Shown one piece after another: positions 25,998 to 39,180 of a stretch of DNA of 52,278 nt. The notes under the pieces were generated by a model that ran no database searches, was not told where the DNA came from, and saw only the letters and a program-made list of their open reading frames with translations. The position numbers were made by a program, and so were the translations under genes. Within the stretch, counting starts at the first letter, position 1. Each line of letters starts with the position of its first letter. The stretch is from NCBI GenBank assembly GCA_902514645.1, contig CABXRO010000008.1, positions 1 to 52,278 on the forward strand, given 5' to 3'. Source of the stretch: an uncultured SAR86 cluster bacterium. GTDB taxonomy: Bacteria; Pseudomonadota; Gammaproteobacteria; Magnimaribacterales; AG-339-G14.

Positions 25998-27853
25998 TTC
26001 CAGAAATAGGTTTATTATTTTTAGTTCTAGCTTTTACTATTTCTAGTTTTTATGTTTTTGGCAACTCTTTCTCGTTTTATAGAAATAACAATTTCATTAT
26101 TTCTCCTAAAATAGTTTATCTATTCTCTTTCAGTGTTCTATTGAGTTTTACATGTCTTGAAATAAGTTTTTTAACTGACGATTTTAGCGTTTTGTATGTG
26201 GCAAATAACTCGAATGAAAATCTGCCTGATTATTATAAATTTGCTGCTCTATGGGGTGGTCATGAAGGTTCTATGCTTTTGTATCTTTTATTTCTTAGTC
26301 TTTGGACTTTGATTTTCTACTTAAAATCTCAATCTCGTTTTGGCATATTTTTTCTATTCGTCATATTTTCACTTTTTTCAGGTTTTGTCATCTTTACTTC
26401 AAATCCTTTCGAAAGACTACTTCCTTTCTCTCCCGAAGGAGGTTTGGATTTAAATCCTTTGCTGCAAGATTTTGCTTTTACCATTCATCCACCGACTCTT
26501 TATCTAGGCTATACCTCTCTGACTTTACCATTTGCTATTGCTATGGCGCGTTGCACAGACCCAAGTTATAAAAATTGGGCAAGTGATTTAAAAAATTGGT
26601 CAGTAATTTCTTGGTCATTTTTAACTTTGGGTATAGCGCTCGGCAGTTGGTGGGCTTACTATGAACTCGGTTGGGGAGGTTGGTGGTTTTGGGATCCAGT
26701 TGAAAATTCCTCTTTAATACCTTGGCTTATTGCAACAGCTTTAATTCATTCTGCAATAGCCACCTCTAAGAGAAATATTTTTTCTAAGTGGACGGTGCTT
26801 TTATCTTTAGGCGCAATTTTATCTAGCTACATTGGCTTATTTTTAGTGAGGTCCGGGATTGTAACTTCAGTTCACACTTTTGCCCTAGACCCTGAAAGAG
26901 GTTTGATTCTTCTTTTTATAATTTTATTTGTTTTGATTTTTTCTTTGATTATTTATTCAAGCTCAAAACTAACCGATTTTAGTTATACATATGGATCTAT
27001 TCTTTCTAGAGAATTTTTCTTTTTAATCAATAACGTTTTTTTAATTATTATGGCGGTTGCTATTCTTTTTGGGACTATTTATCCAATAATCTATGAAATC
27101 TTTTCTGGAGGAAAAGATATTTCTGTGGGCAAGCCTTATTTTGATTCAGTAACCGTTCCCATTGCATTCTTTTTGGCTTTTTTTCAGGGATTTGGAATTC
27201 TTAGTAACTGGTCTTCAAGAACAACCAAACCTAAGACTTTGTTCGTTTACTTTGCAATCTTAATTTTATTGACTGTTAGTTTGAGTGCACTTTTTTTAAA
27301 TAATATTTCAGTATCAATCACAGTAACGAACTTAATGATTTCTAGTATTTTGGCAGGTCTAATCTATTATGCTTTTTTACAAATAAAAAATTCTAGAAAA
27401 GTGAATTTATCAATGGGATTTTCACATTTTGGAATAGCAGTAATGATTTTAGGAATAGGACTTGTTTCATCTTTAGAATCTCAAAAAGAGTTAATTGCTT
27501 TCAAGAAAAAGCCTTTTGAATTAGAAGATTATAAAATCACTTATCTTGGAGAAGAAAAAAACATTGCTCAAAATTTCTCTTCAGATGAGGTAAGTTTTAG
27601 AGTGGAAAATTTAAACCAGGAATTTAATTTGATCGCTGAGAAAAGGTATTATCCGGTTTCAAAATCAATAATGACTGAAGCGGCAATACATTTTTCTATC
27701 AAAGAAGATCTGTATATTTCTATTGGAGACCAGGTTGAAGAGGGTTGGGTGGTAAAGGCGCAATTGAAGCCTTTTGTTAGACTCATTTGGCTGGGAGCTT
27801 TGATAATGGCTTTTGGAGGATTTTTAAGTTTGTTTAGATTCAAAAGCTTATGA
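25994..27853 (+). CDS. ccmF: Cytochrome c heme lyase subunit CcmF
   Basis: 619-aa polytopic membrane protein, core of the heme ligation complex with CcmH. The Trp-rich signature is WGGWWFWDPVENSSLIPW. Heme-ligand histidines occur in the LWGGHEGSML, TIHPPTLYLGY and TSVHTFALDP segments. A periplasmic C-terminal domain precedes the last helix. Length is somewhat below the E. coli 647. It is coupled by ATGA overlaps to ccmE upstream and ccmG downstream. Confidence 0.96.
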   Translation: MIPEIGLLFLVLAFTISSFYVFGNSFSFYRNNNFIISPKIVYLFSFSVLLSFTCLEISFLTDDFSVLYVANNSNENLPDYYKFAALWGGHEGSMLLYLLFLSLWTLIFYLKSQSRFGIFFLFVIFSLFSGFVIFTSNPFERLLPFSPEGGLDLNPLLQDFAFTIHPPTLYLGYTSLTLPFAIAMARCTDPSYKNWASDLKNWSVISWSFLTLGIALGSWWAYYELGWGGWWFWDPVENSSLIPWLIATALIHSAIATSKRNIFSKWTVLLSLGAILSSYIGLFLVRSGIVTSVHTFALDPERGLILLFIILFVLIFSLIIYSSSKLTDFSYTYGSILSREFFFLINNVFLIIMAVAILFGTIYPIIYEIFSGGKDISVGKPYFDSVTVPIAFFLAFFQGFGILSNWSSRTTKPKTLFVYFAILILLTVSLSALFLNNISVSITVTNLMISSILAGLIYYAFLQIKNSRKVNLSMGFSHFGIAVMILGIGLVSSLESQKELIAFKKKPFELEDYKITYLGEEKNIAQNFSSDEVSFRVENLNQEFNLIAEKRYYPVSKSIMTEAAIHFSIKEDLYISIGDQVEEGWVVKAQLKPFVRLIWLGALIMAFGGFLSLFRFKSL

Positions 27854-28359
27854 AAATCACAAGATATATTAGTTTTTTTTCTTTAATTTTAACTTTATTT
27901 ATCTTCTCTATTTTTTTTGTAAATCTTTTTAAAGAGAGTGAGGTTAATTTTCCAGAAAAAAATCTTCCCTCAGGAGAGATAAAAACTTTTGATGGAAATC
28001 TTCTGGATGTAAGTTTATTAAAAAAGAATGAATTTTCTTTATTAAACGTTTGGGCTACATGGTGTATTAATTGTAAGTTAGAACATGGATTTCTGATGGC
28101 AAAAAAAACCGAAGGTTGGAACATTGTTGGTTTGAACTATAAAGATGATTTAGAAAAAGCTTTTAAATGGTTAGATCAATATGGAAATCCTTATTCCATA
28201 AATCTTTATGATCAAGACGGCACATATGGCTTTAATCTAGGAGTATCTGGAGCACCGGAAACTTATCTTCTTAGAGAGGATAAAATTTTACAAAAACATA
28301 TCGGCATCATGTCTGAAAAAGTTTGGAAAGATAAATTTACCCCCCTAATCAACAACTAA
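27850..28359 (+). CDS. ccmG: Thiol:disulfide interchange protein CcmG/DsbE
   Basis: 169-aa membrane-anchored periplasmic thioredoxin that reduces apocytochrome CXXCH cysteines. There is one N-terminal anchor (about 8-29) and an active site NVWATWCINCKLEHGFL. The dipeptide between the cysteines is I-N, where most CcmG have P-T or similar. The cis-Pro segment is GVSGAPETYLL, typical of CcmG. It overlaps ccmF by 4 bp. Confidence 0.93.
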   Translation: MKITRYISFFSLILTLFIFSIFFVNLFKESEVNFPEKNLPSGEIKTFDGNLLDVSLLKKNEFSLLNVWATWCINCKLEHGFLMAKKTEGWNIVGLNYKDDLEKAFKWLDQYGNPYSINLYDQDGTYGFNLGVSGAPETYLLREDKILQKHIGIMSEKVWKDKFTPLINN

Positions 28360-28361
28360 AA

Positions 28362-28730
28362 ATGTTGTTCTTGATACCAGTTTTTTTTCTATCTTTTTCT
28401 TTAGAAGCGAAGAATATTTATGAGTTTTCAAATGAAAATTTAGAAAAAGATTTTATTGAGTTATCACAGGAAGTAAGTTGTCCTCTTTGTGCAGGATCCT
28501 CTATTGCAGAGTCTGATTCAGACATTGCAAATGATTTGAAAAACGTCATTTTTATTGAGCTTGAAAATGGCAAAACTCCCAGAGAAATTAAAAGTAATTT
28601 AATTAAACTTTATGGAGAGGGTATTTTGTTTATGCCAGAAAATAAAATATCAATTTTAATTTTATATGGATTTCCTTTATTGCTAATTTGTATTGGAATT
28701 TTCTTTCTTTTCAATTTTTCAAAAAAATGA
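28362..28730 (+). CDS. ccmH: Cytochrome c maturation protein CcmH (CcmL-type)
   Basis: 122 aa with a signal peptide, a periplasmic three-helix domain and a C-terminal membrane helix (about 97-118). The redox motif is C40-P-L-C43 in SCPLCAGSSIAES, the counterpart of the usual RCxxC. The following GKTPREIKSNLIKLYGEGILFMP is family-typical in its GxTPxEI and LYG elements. It is the short form, with the TPR part (ccmI) as the separate next gene. Its TGA overlaps the next ATG. Confidence 0.92.
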   Translation: MLFLIPVFFLSFSLEAKNIYEFSNENLEKDFIELSQEVSCPLCAGSSIAESDSDIANDLKNVIFIELENGKTPREIKSNLIKLYGEGILFMPENKISILILYGFPLLLICIGIFFLFNFSKK

Positions 28731-29275
28731 ATTTTAAAGTTATTAGCTACTTCACAATCATTATTTTTTCTTTTTTTCTTTTTTTTCTGATACAAGGTTA
28801 TGGCTCTTTAAAAAAATTCTCATTTCAAGATGATTACTTTGCGTTTCTTACTTCGGATGAGTTGCGTGATATTCAGATAGATTTTAAATACTTGAATGCA
28901 TCAGAAGTAATGCTCTCTGGAAAGAGATTTTTTTATGATGAAAAATTTAAATTAGCAATTAAAAGTTTTAATTTTTTGGTAGATGAATATCCAGATTTGA
29001 TTGACTCTAGCGTACATTCTTTTCTTGCAGAGTCATATTACGAATCACAAGGTAAATTTAGTAGCGAAGTCACCAACCATGTAGAAAAATCTTTATATTT
29101 AAATCCGTCCGATACAAGAGCTCTATCACTTCAAGGTTTGAATTATTTTCAACAAAATAACTTTGAAGAAGCCCTCAAAAGCTGGTCAATAGCCCTTGAA
29201 AATTCTACTAATAATAAAGAAAAAGAATCCTTGATTATTGCAATGAATCTTGCATTGAAAGAGCTTAAAAATTAG
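28727..29275 (+). CDS. ccmI: CcmI-like TPR protein
   Basis: 182 aa from the ATG at 28727, which overlaps the ccmH stop (ATGA). An in-frame ATG at 28688 would place 13 extra residues inside ccmH and is rejected. There is one N-terminal membrane helix (about 5-22) and at least two TPR-like helical repeats (FAIKSFNFLVDEYPD-like unit near 75 and ALSLQGLNYFQQNNFEEAL near 130). CcmI presents apocytochrome C-termini to CcmF/H. Sequence similarity to classical CcmI is weak, so the name rests on TPR content and operon position. Confidence 0.75.
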   Translation: MNFKVISYFTIIIFSFFLFFLIQGYGSLKKFSFQDDYFAFLTSDELRDIQIDFKYLNASEVMLSGKRFFYDEKFKLAIKSFNFLVDEYPDLIDSSVHSFLAESYYESQGKFSSEVTNHVEKSLYLNPSDTRALSLQGLNYFQQNNFEEALKSWSIALENSTNNKEKESLIIAMNLALKELKN

Positions 29276-29306
29276 AAAAAATAGGGCTTTAAAAGCTTAA
29301 ATCGGT

Positions 29307-29312
29307 TAAAAT
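29307..29312 (+). promoter_or_regulatory. Candidate -10 box upstream of smc
   Basis: TAAAAT lies 12 nt before the smc ATG in the 49-nt gap after ccmI. A short AAGG precedes the ATG. No clear -35. Confidence 0.3.
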
Positions 29313-29324
29313 ATTCATCCAAGG

Positions 29325-31756
29325 ATGAGATTAAAAAACATCAGCCTATCTGGTTTTAAATCTTTCGTGGACCCCACGAAAATTTCCTTCCCCAGCAGTA
29401 TGAGCGGAGTAGTCGGGCCTAACGGTTGCGGTAAATCTAATATTATTGACGCTGTTAGATGGGTCATGGGAGAAATATCTGCTAAAAATTTAAGAGGCGA
29501 AAATATGGCTGATGTTATTTTTAGCGGATCATCATCCAGAGCGCCATCGAGTCGTGCTTCTGTAGAACTTTTATTTGATAATTCTTTGGGAAAATTAGGA
29601 GGAGAATATTCAAGCTATTCAGAAATTTCTGTCAAACGAGTTTTAGAAATTGATGGGAGATCTATCTACTTTTTAAACGGCTCAGAATGCAGAAGAAAAG
29701 ATATTACAGATATATTTCTCGGTACTGGTCTCGGACCTAGAAGTTATGCAGTCATTGAACAAGAAATGGCAACTAAGCTAATAAGCTCTAAACCCGAAGA
29801 ACTCAGAATGTACATTGAAGAGGTTGCAGGTATTTCAGTTTATCGCGAAAGAAAAAAAGAAACCGAATCAAGAATTAAGAAAACTAAAGAGAATCTCAGT
29901 AGAGTTAAAGATCTTAAGGATGAGATTGAAAGACAGCTTTTAAAACTTAAAAGGCAGGTAAAGTCAGCTGAAAGATACGAAGCATTAAAAGCTGAAGAAA
30001 AGTCAAAAAAAGGCCTTTTGAAAGCAATATCATGGCAAACAAGAAAAGAAAAAATTTCAAATATAGATTTATCAATCAAAGAACTTGAATCAAGCCTTGA
30101 AAAAGAAAGAACTCTTAAAATCTCACTTAACTCTGAAATAGATAAATCCAAAGTAACTCAATCTGAAATTCAACAAAAAATAGATAAAGTTCAACAGGAT
30201 TACTATTCTAGTGGCGCGGACCTTACTAGTTCTGAACAAGAATTATCTTTATTGAAAGAAAAGAGAAAAGATCTACTTTTAGAAAAGGACCAAATGGAAG
30301 AGACCTTAAATAGTTTTTCTTTCGAAAAAGATAATTTATCAAAAGAGTTGTCTGAAGCTGAATTAGAACTTTCAAAAAAAGAACCAAAACTTCAAGCCCT
30401 AGACGAAAGCTTTTCTAAACTTGAGGGGGCAATGTCTCCAGATTTTCTAGTAGAAAAAATCTTTCTTGATGTATCTAATCTAACGGTTTCTTTAGAAGAG
30501 ACTACAAGGGATTTCTCAACAAAAACAATGAGCGATATCCAAGAAATTCATTCTTTTGTTCTTGAGATTAAGAACAAGCTAGAAAAACTAAAGGAATCAA
30601 TTAAACATCAATCTCAATATCAAGAAGAAAAGTTTAAGGCTCAAAAAACTGAACTCCTTTCTTTGAGTTCAGAAATAACGTCTTTCAAAGTAAAAATAGC
30701 TGAAATTAAAAGTAAATTATCTTCAATCGAAAGTTCCAAGCTGAATACTATTACTGCAAAAAACTCTCTTGAAGAAAAGCTTCACGAGATTGAAGGCCCG
30801 ATACAAAAAATTGAAGCAGATATTAAGCCTTTATTAGACTCTAGAATAGACGTAGAGGGAAACCTATCAAAACTAAGAGAACATTTTAATGATTTAAACG
30901 AAAACATAAGAGCCAACGAGCGAAGAATTCATGAAACCGATCTCAGTCTTGAAGACTTTAATAAAGATATTCAAAAATATAAATTAGAAAGACAAGGATT
31001 TATTTCTGAATCAGCAATTTTTGAAGAACAACTTAAAAACGATAATTATGAAATTCAAGGATTGCTAGATGAAATTACTGAAAATATGACCGAGGAGTCA
31101 TTGGTAGAAGAAATTTCAAAAATTGAAACTTCAATAGAAAGAATCGGTCCGATAAATTTAGCTGCAGCAGAAGAATACAAATTAGAAGAAGAAAGAAACT
31201 CTGAAATTGATACTCAAATGTCTGAATTGAATAGTGCGTTGGAAACCTTGCAAGGGGCGATTAAGAAAATTGATTTGGAATCAAGAACAAAATTTAAGGA
31301 CACATTGGACAAGCTAAATATTAAATTAGGTGAGCTTTTTCCAAAATTATTTGGCGGTGGTTTCGCAAAATTAGAATTAACTGAAAGAGATTTATTAGAA
31401 TCCGGAGTACTTTTCAAGGCTATGCCTCCAGGAAAAAAGAATGTAAATGTTTCTCAGTTGTCGGGCGGAGAAAAAGCCTTATCGTCTATAGCATTGGTAT
31501 TTAGCTTTTTTTCTCTCAATCCAGCGCCTTTTTGTATTCTTGATGAGATAGATGCTCCATTGGATGACTTTAATACTTCAAGATTTATCAATATGGTTGA
31601 TGAAATGTCTGAAAAGGTTCAATTTATTTTCGTAACGCACAATAAAATTTCAATGGAAAAAAGTAAACACCTCATGGGCGTTACTATGCAGGAACCAGGT
31701 GTATCAAGATTGGTTTCTGTGGATGTCGATGAAGCTCTAAAAATGGCCGCAAGTTA

Positions 31757-31757
<1 letters not shown>
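29325..31757 (+). CDS. smc: Chromosome segregation SMC-type ATPase, short and apparently hingeless
   Basis: 810 aa against roughly 1150-1190 for usual bacterial SMC. Both ATPase half-domains are intact and gammaproteobacterial in sequence: N-terminal Walker A GPNGCGKSN (31-39), VRWVMGE and LRGENMADVIFSGS; C-terminal GPINLAAAEEY, LFGGGFAKLEL, signature LSGGEKAL (712 on), Walker B ILDEIDAPLDD and D-loop. Residues about 165-590 read as nearly continuous Lys/Glu-rich coiled coil, and I see neither the Gly-rich globular hinge nor a CxxC zinc hook. It is one uninterrupted frame, so not a frameshift. It heads smc-zipA-ligA. Confidence 0.9.
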
Positions 31758-35052
<3,295 letters not shown>

Positions 35053-35056
<4 letters not shown>

Positions 35057-36297
35057 TTCTTAGAACCTGTAGGTATTTCGTTAAACGGAACGTTCTTATC
35101 TACCCTTATATCTTGCGGCATTCCAAGTACTTGCTCTGCAATAATATTCTTGAGTACTTCATCAGTTCCACCTGCAATTCTTATAAGAGGCGCTCCAAGC
35201 AAGCTTCCTTGAAAAATAGCAGTTTCTTCATCTCTTGCGATAGAGGCATTATCCATTAGATCCATACCATAGTTCGCAATATCTTGAAGTTTATTTGCAC
35301 TAACTATCTTAGTTATAGAAGCTTCAGGACCAGGAGTACTTCCTTGTGATAAGGCTGAGATATTTCTCATTTTTGTGTACTTCAAACCGGATTGCTCACA
35401 ATACCAATCTGCAAGTTTTTCCCTGACTGCACCATTTGAAATCGCAGTATCACCATTGAAATCCTGATCTTTAGCAAGCTCGAAAATTTCTTGAAAATCT
35501 ACTCCGGATGCATCACCGACAGCAAGTCTCTCATTCATTAAAGTTGTCAAGGAAACCTTCCATCCGTCACCAACTTCACCAAGACGTTGTGAATCAGGAA
35601 TTTTTACATCGGTAAAATAAACTTCATTAAAGTTAGCTCCGCCTGTAATTTGTTTGATAGGTCTAACTTCAACTCCAGGAGATTTCATGTCTAGGAAGAA
35701 GTAGGTAAGGCCTTTATGTTTAGGGGCTGAGAAATCACTTCTAGTTACAATGATTCCATAATCACTGTAATGGGCTCCAGAGGTCCATACTTTTTGTCCA
35801 TTAATAGTCCAAGTATCACCATCCAATTCAGCTTTAGTTTTAATACCCGCTAAATCAGAACCAGCTCCGGGCTCACTAAACAACTGACACCAAATTTCTT
35901 CACCCTTAGCCATAGGAGGAAGGTATCTTTTTTTCTGTTCTTCTGTTGCATAAAGCATCAATACTGGACCAGCCATACCTTGTCCGATCTCAAAAAAACC
36001 ACCTGGTACTTTGAATTTAGATTCTTCTTGTCCCCAAATTACTCTTTCCATTGGGGCCGCATCACGTCCGCCATAATCTTTAGGCCAGTGAAGACATGCC
36101 CAACCAGCATCGTATTTCTTAGCTTGCCAAGCTTTTGCATCTTTAAGAGCGCTTGATTCTCCAGATTCACTCTCGCCACTCATTTCAGCAGGGCGGTAAA
36201 TGTCTTTTGCGTGCTCTTTTTTATCTGCATTAGCAGACAACCAAGAACTTACCTCGTCTCTAAACTTTGCTTCGTCTTTAGTATCGTTAAAATCCAT
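35053..36297 (-). CDS. Acyl-CoA dehydrogenase family protein (large partner)
   Basis: 414-aa FAD enzyme introducing a trans-2,3 double bond in an acyl-CoA. Family segments are QLFSEPGAGSDLAGIKT, WTINGQKVWTSGAHY, FNEVYFTDVKIPD and the C-terminal RIAGGTDEVLKNIIAEQVLG. It follows a second, more divergent dehydrogenase gene by 25 nt with a strong GGAGG Shine-Dalgarno. Such adjacent unequal pairs form alpha2beta2 heterotetramers in actinobacterial steroid side-chain degradation (FadE/ChsE type). Here the pairing is inferred and the substrate unknown. Confidence 0.92.
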
Positions 36298-36322
36298 ATA
36301 TATCCTCCGATTTATTATTATT

Positions 36323-37435
36323 TTAAGTTGGTGAATTACTTTTTTCTAGTGATGTAATTAATTTATCTTTCCATATTCCTTGACTGCCTATATTGCTAGA
36401 AAGCAATCTTGCTCTTCTATAGAAAAGATGACAGTCAAATTCCCATGTAGCTCCCATTCCTCCATGAGTTTGAATATTTTCTTTTGAGCATTCATAAAAC
36501 GCCTTTGTAGCACTTACTCGAGCAGTAGCTGCAGCAGTTGGCAGTTCAGGCGCATCATTACTCAAAGCCCAGGCACCGTAGTAACAGTTAGAACGAGCCA
36601 ATTGAAGTGAAATATACATATCAGCTACTTTGTGTTTGATAGCTTGAAAAGAAGCAATAGCTCTTCCGAAAGCATATCTTCCCATAGCATAATCTTTAGC
36701 TTGGTTCATTGCCGCTTCAGCACCACCTACTTGTTCAAAAGCGAATAGCACTGCAGATTGATCCAGAAGTTTTTCTATGTCTTCCCAAGCATCTGTGCTC
36801 AGCTCTTGTGCAGGAGTATTTTTAAAAGAGATATCAGCATGAGATCTAGAAGGATCAAAAGTCTCTAAAGAATCGATTTCCACACCATCTGCAGAAAGGT
36901 CAACTAAATAAAGGCCAATTTTATTTTTATCTGAAGTTGCAGATACCAGAGCAAAATTAGCTATATCACCATCAGGTACAGCAACTTTTTTTCCAGATAT
37001 TTTTCCAGATTTAGCAGCAACACTGATTCCAGATTCACTTGGAAATGTTGTTTTCTCTGAATGCGCAAAAGTACCTATAATTTCGCCGCTAGCCAATTTC
37101 GGAAGAAATTCTTTTTTAACATCTTCATTTGAGGAATTGAGAATTGCTGTAGTAGCTAAATAAACGCTTGAAGAGAAGGGAACTGGAGCTATTCCTCTTC
37201 CAAGTTCTTCAGCAATGACACACAATTCTAGAAAGCCCATGCCTATTCCGCCATACTCTTCAGGAATAGTAGTCGCAGTTAAGCCCATTTGAACTAGCTG
37301 GTTCCAAAGCTCTTTATCAAACTTTTCTTCTCCCTCTAAAATATTCCTATTTCTTTTTACAGAATTCTCTTTATCAAGAAGTTTTTTCACCTCTTCTTTC
37401 ATCAACAATTGATCTTCAGTAAAATTAAAATTCAT
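36323..37435 (-). CDS. Acyl-CoA dehydrogenase family protein (small partner)
   Basis: 370 aa. The N-terminal helical domain (FNFTEDQLLMKEEVKKLL), the middle beta domain and the C-terminal helical domain (RYAFGRAIASFQAIKHKVADM, IQTHGGMGATWEFDCHLFYRR) are all present. It lacks the Gly-Gly-Thr-Asp-Glu type C-terminal active-site segment of its neighbour, as expected for the non-identical partner in heteromeric dehydrogenases. It is the promoter-proximal gene of the pair, with Shine-Dalgarno AAAGGAG. It is divergent from the coiled-coil gene at 37509. Confidence 0.9.
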   Translation of the reverse strand: MNFNFTEDQLLMKEEVKKLLDKENSVKRNRNILEGEEKFDKELWNQLVQMGLTATTIPEEYGGIGMGFLELCVIAEELGRGIAPVPFSSSVYLATTAILNSSNEDVKKEFLPKLASGEIIGTFAHSEKTTFPSESGISVAAKSGKISGKKVAVPDGDIANFALVSATSDKNKIGLYLVDLSADGVEIDSLETFDPSRSHADISFKNTPAQELSTDAWEDIEKLLDQSAVLFAFEQVGGAEAAMNQAKDYAMGRYAFGRAIASFQAIKHKVADMYISLQLARSNCYYGAWALSNDAPELPTAAATARVSATKAFYECSKENIQTHGGMGATWEFDCHLFYRRARLLSSNIGSQGIWKDKLITSLEKSNSPT

Positions 37436-37508
37436 TTGTTCTCCTTTAAATAATAGCTTTCTATTCTAACCATGAATTAAAATAAACAAAATAACCAATC
37501 TCAAGTAA

Positions 37509-38141
37509 ATGAAAAAAAATCCAATTTCAACTAGAAGAATATTTCCCTCCAGTCAGGTGCCGCCAAGTTCAGTAATATCTTACGGAGTATTTCTTTTGGT
37601 TTTTATTTTATTGATTTCCTTTATGTTATTTAGAACTTCTTCTCAGCAAGAAAATCTCATAAACATGAACTCAAGGTTGATAGATTTAGAACAACAGGTT
37701 CAACAATCTGTTCAGTCGTCAGAAGTTACTGTTGAAACTCTTTCAGATGACCTTAAGGAAGTTAATAGAGAGATTAGGAAGTTATGGGATTTAAGTAATA
37801 AAAGAAACAAACAGAGAATTGCTACTCTTGAAGATCAGCTCAAGTCAATTGATGGCTCGATCAAAGAAATTTTTACTCAATCTCAAGAAATAAGATTGAT
37901 TTCAAAAGAATTTTCCAAATCTATTTCCGATATAAAAACCAGAGTCGCTAAAATAGATACATCCTCTTTAAGCTCTCCTGATTATGAGCTGCGCTTAAAA
38001 GATTTAGAGGAAGCAGTGAATTCTATGGATTCTTTTAGAAGGCAAACGAACCAATCTATTCTCAAGTTAAAAGACGAGCTTTCAAAATCTATTTCTAATC
38101 AGAAGAACTCAGAAAGTAATTCCTTGCCAATAGAAAACTAA
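37509..38141 (+). CDS. Membrane-anchored coiled-coil protein of unknown function
   Basis: 210 aa, not recognised. A short cytoplasmic, Pro/Ser-rich basic start (MKKNPISTRRIFPSSQVPPS) is followed by one membrane helix (about 23-42, FLLVFILLISFMLF). The remaining roughly 165 residues are polar helix with regular heptads (LIDLEQQVQQSV, LEDQLKSIDGSIKEIF, LRLKDLEEAVNSMDSF). Topology suggests a periplasmic coiled-coil stalk or scaffold. No catalytic motif or cysteine is present. It stands alone between the divergent dehydrogenases and tRNA-Leu. Function unknown. Confidence 0.65.
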   Translation: MKKNPISTRRIFPSSQVPPSSVISYGVFLLVFILLISFMLFRTSSQQENLINMNSRLIDLEQQVQQSVQSSEVTVETLSDDLKEVNREIRKLWDLSNKRNKQRIATLEDQLKSIDGSIKEIFTQSQEIRLISKEFSKSISDIKTRVAKIDTSSLSSPDYELRLKDLEEAVNSMDSFRRQTNQSILKLKDELSKSISNQKNSESNSLPIEN

Positions 38142-38161
38142 TCAATATACTTATTTTTCAA

Positions 38162-38246
38162 GCGGATATGGTGGAACTGGTAGACACGCTAGATTTAGGT
38201 TCTAGTGCCGAAAGGTGTGGGGGTTCGACTCCCTCTATCCGCACCA
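38162..38246 (+). tRNA. tRNA-Leu (TAG)
   Basis: 85-nt class II tRNA: acceptor GCGGATA/TATCCGC, discriminator A, encoded CCA (38244-38246), anticodon stem CTAGA/TCTAG with loop TTTAGGT (anticodon TAG, reads CUA family codons), and T arm GGTTCGACTC. It lies 20 nt after the coiled-coil gene and 4 nt from the stop of the converging VOC gene. Confidence 0.98.
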
Positions 38247-38250
38247 AAAA

Positions 38251-39096
38251 TTAACTCTTTAGATGCTCAATCAACAAAGTAGGAATATCTAAACAATGAG
38301 ATTTAATTGTTGCAACAAGAGTATTAGGTTTTCTACCATCTTTGATATTTGTAATACTTACACCGGCATCAACTAATCTCTTATGAGTTTTTTTTATATC
38401 TTTTGTTGTCCAAGCTAAACCCCATAACGAATCTTCTGCTGGACCATCTTTTTTTATACCAATTGCTTCAATAGTAGTATTGTCAGTTCTAAAAAAAAGC
38501 ATCCTACCTCCCCATTTCTCCACAAATTGGTCTAAAGCCAACCTGATCCCAAATTTATCCTTATAAAGATCGACTAAACCATCGGGATCATTAGAGTTAA
38601 CCACCACATGATCCATTCTTGAAATATTTGATCCTTCAGAAAGCTCATACTTTTTAAGTGTTCCTTTTGTATGCTCGATCAAAAGAATGAATATTCCTCT
38701 CGAAAAATTTTTTGGAATTAAAATGGTTCTCCAGTATCTTTCATCCTTTGAAATAGTATTTACACCTTTTCCGTCTGAAATTTCTAAATCGATATCAAAG
38801 CTTAACGAAAGTTCTTTTTTAGCTTTCTCAATATCATCTGTTTCCAAGGCTAGCCCAAAAATACTTTCTCCATTTTTTTCTAGATGTTCACTAATAGTCT
38901 TTGCAAAAGGACCTTCATCATTCTTGGCAATTAATTCAAAATACATATTATCTAGAGGAAATAGAGCATTTTTTGTTCCTAAAGCAGAGTGAGTTCCTTG
39001 CCAAGTTGGAGCAAAACCAAAAATTAAAGAGTAGTTTTTTATTGCTTTATCTAAATCCTTTACGGCAACTATAATGTGATCGATGGATTTAATCAT
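38251..39096 (-). CDS. VOC (glyoxalase/dioxygenase superfamily) protein
   Basis: 281 aa with two vicinal-oxygen-chelate modules. The first starts IDHIIVAVKDLDKAIKNYS and has H/E-type metal-ligand positions near FELIAKNDEG. The second starts MDHVVVNSNDPDGLVDLYKDKFGIRL and ends LLIEH. The layout matches uncharacterised glyoxalase-like proteins found near acyl-CoA genes; candidates include an epimerase- or dioxygenase-like reaction, not resolvable here. It is divergent from the dehydrogenase at 39181 across an 84-nt gap that contains a palindrome. Confidence 0.8.
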   Translation of the reverse strand: MIKSIDHIIVAVKDLDKAIKNYSLIFGFAPTWQGTHSALGTKNALFPLDNMYFELIAKNDEGPFAKTISEHLEKNGESIFGLALETDDIEKAKKELSLSFDIDLEISDGKGVNTISKDERYWRTILIPKNFSRGIFILLIEHTKGTLKKYELSEGSNISRMDHVVVNSNDPDGLVDLYKDKFGIRLALDQFVEKWGGRMLFFRTDNTTIEAIGIKKDGPAEDSLWGLAWTTKDIKKTHKRLVDAGVSITNIKDGRKPNTLVATIKSHCLDIPTLLIEHLKS

Positions 39097-39110
39097 ACGA
39101 GATGTATTAT

Positions 39111-39131
39111 TTTGACATATAGGGTGTCAAA
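39111..39131. promoter_or_regulatory. Inverted repeat, candidate operator over a -35 element
   Basis: TTTGACA (39111-39117), 7 nt, TGTCAAA (39125-39131): a perfect 7-bp inverted repeat in the divergent gap between the VOC and acyl-CoA dehydrogenase genes. Its left arm contains the consensus -35 TTGACA (39112-39117), with TTTAAA as a weak -10 at 39135-39140. A regulator bound here would block the promoter. The regulator is unknown. Confidence 0.5.
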
Positions 39132-39180
39132 TTTTTTAAAAACTTGTTAATATTTTTTTTCTTAATTCAAGAGGATATAT

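Noticed and set aside
28688-28726. Upstream ATG for the ccmI-like gene
   Set aside because: It lies deep inside ccmH and adds 13 residues before the membrane anchor; the ATGA overlap at 28727 is the usual coupling in this operon.
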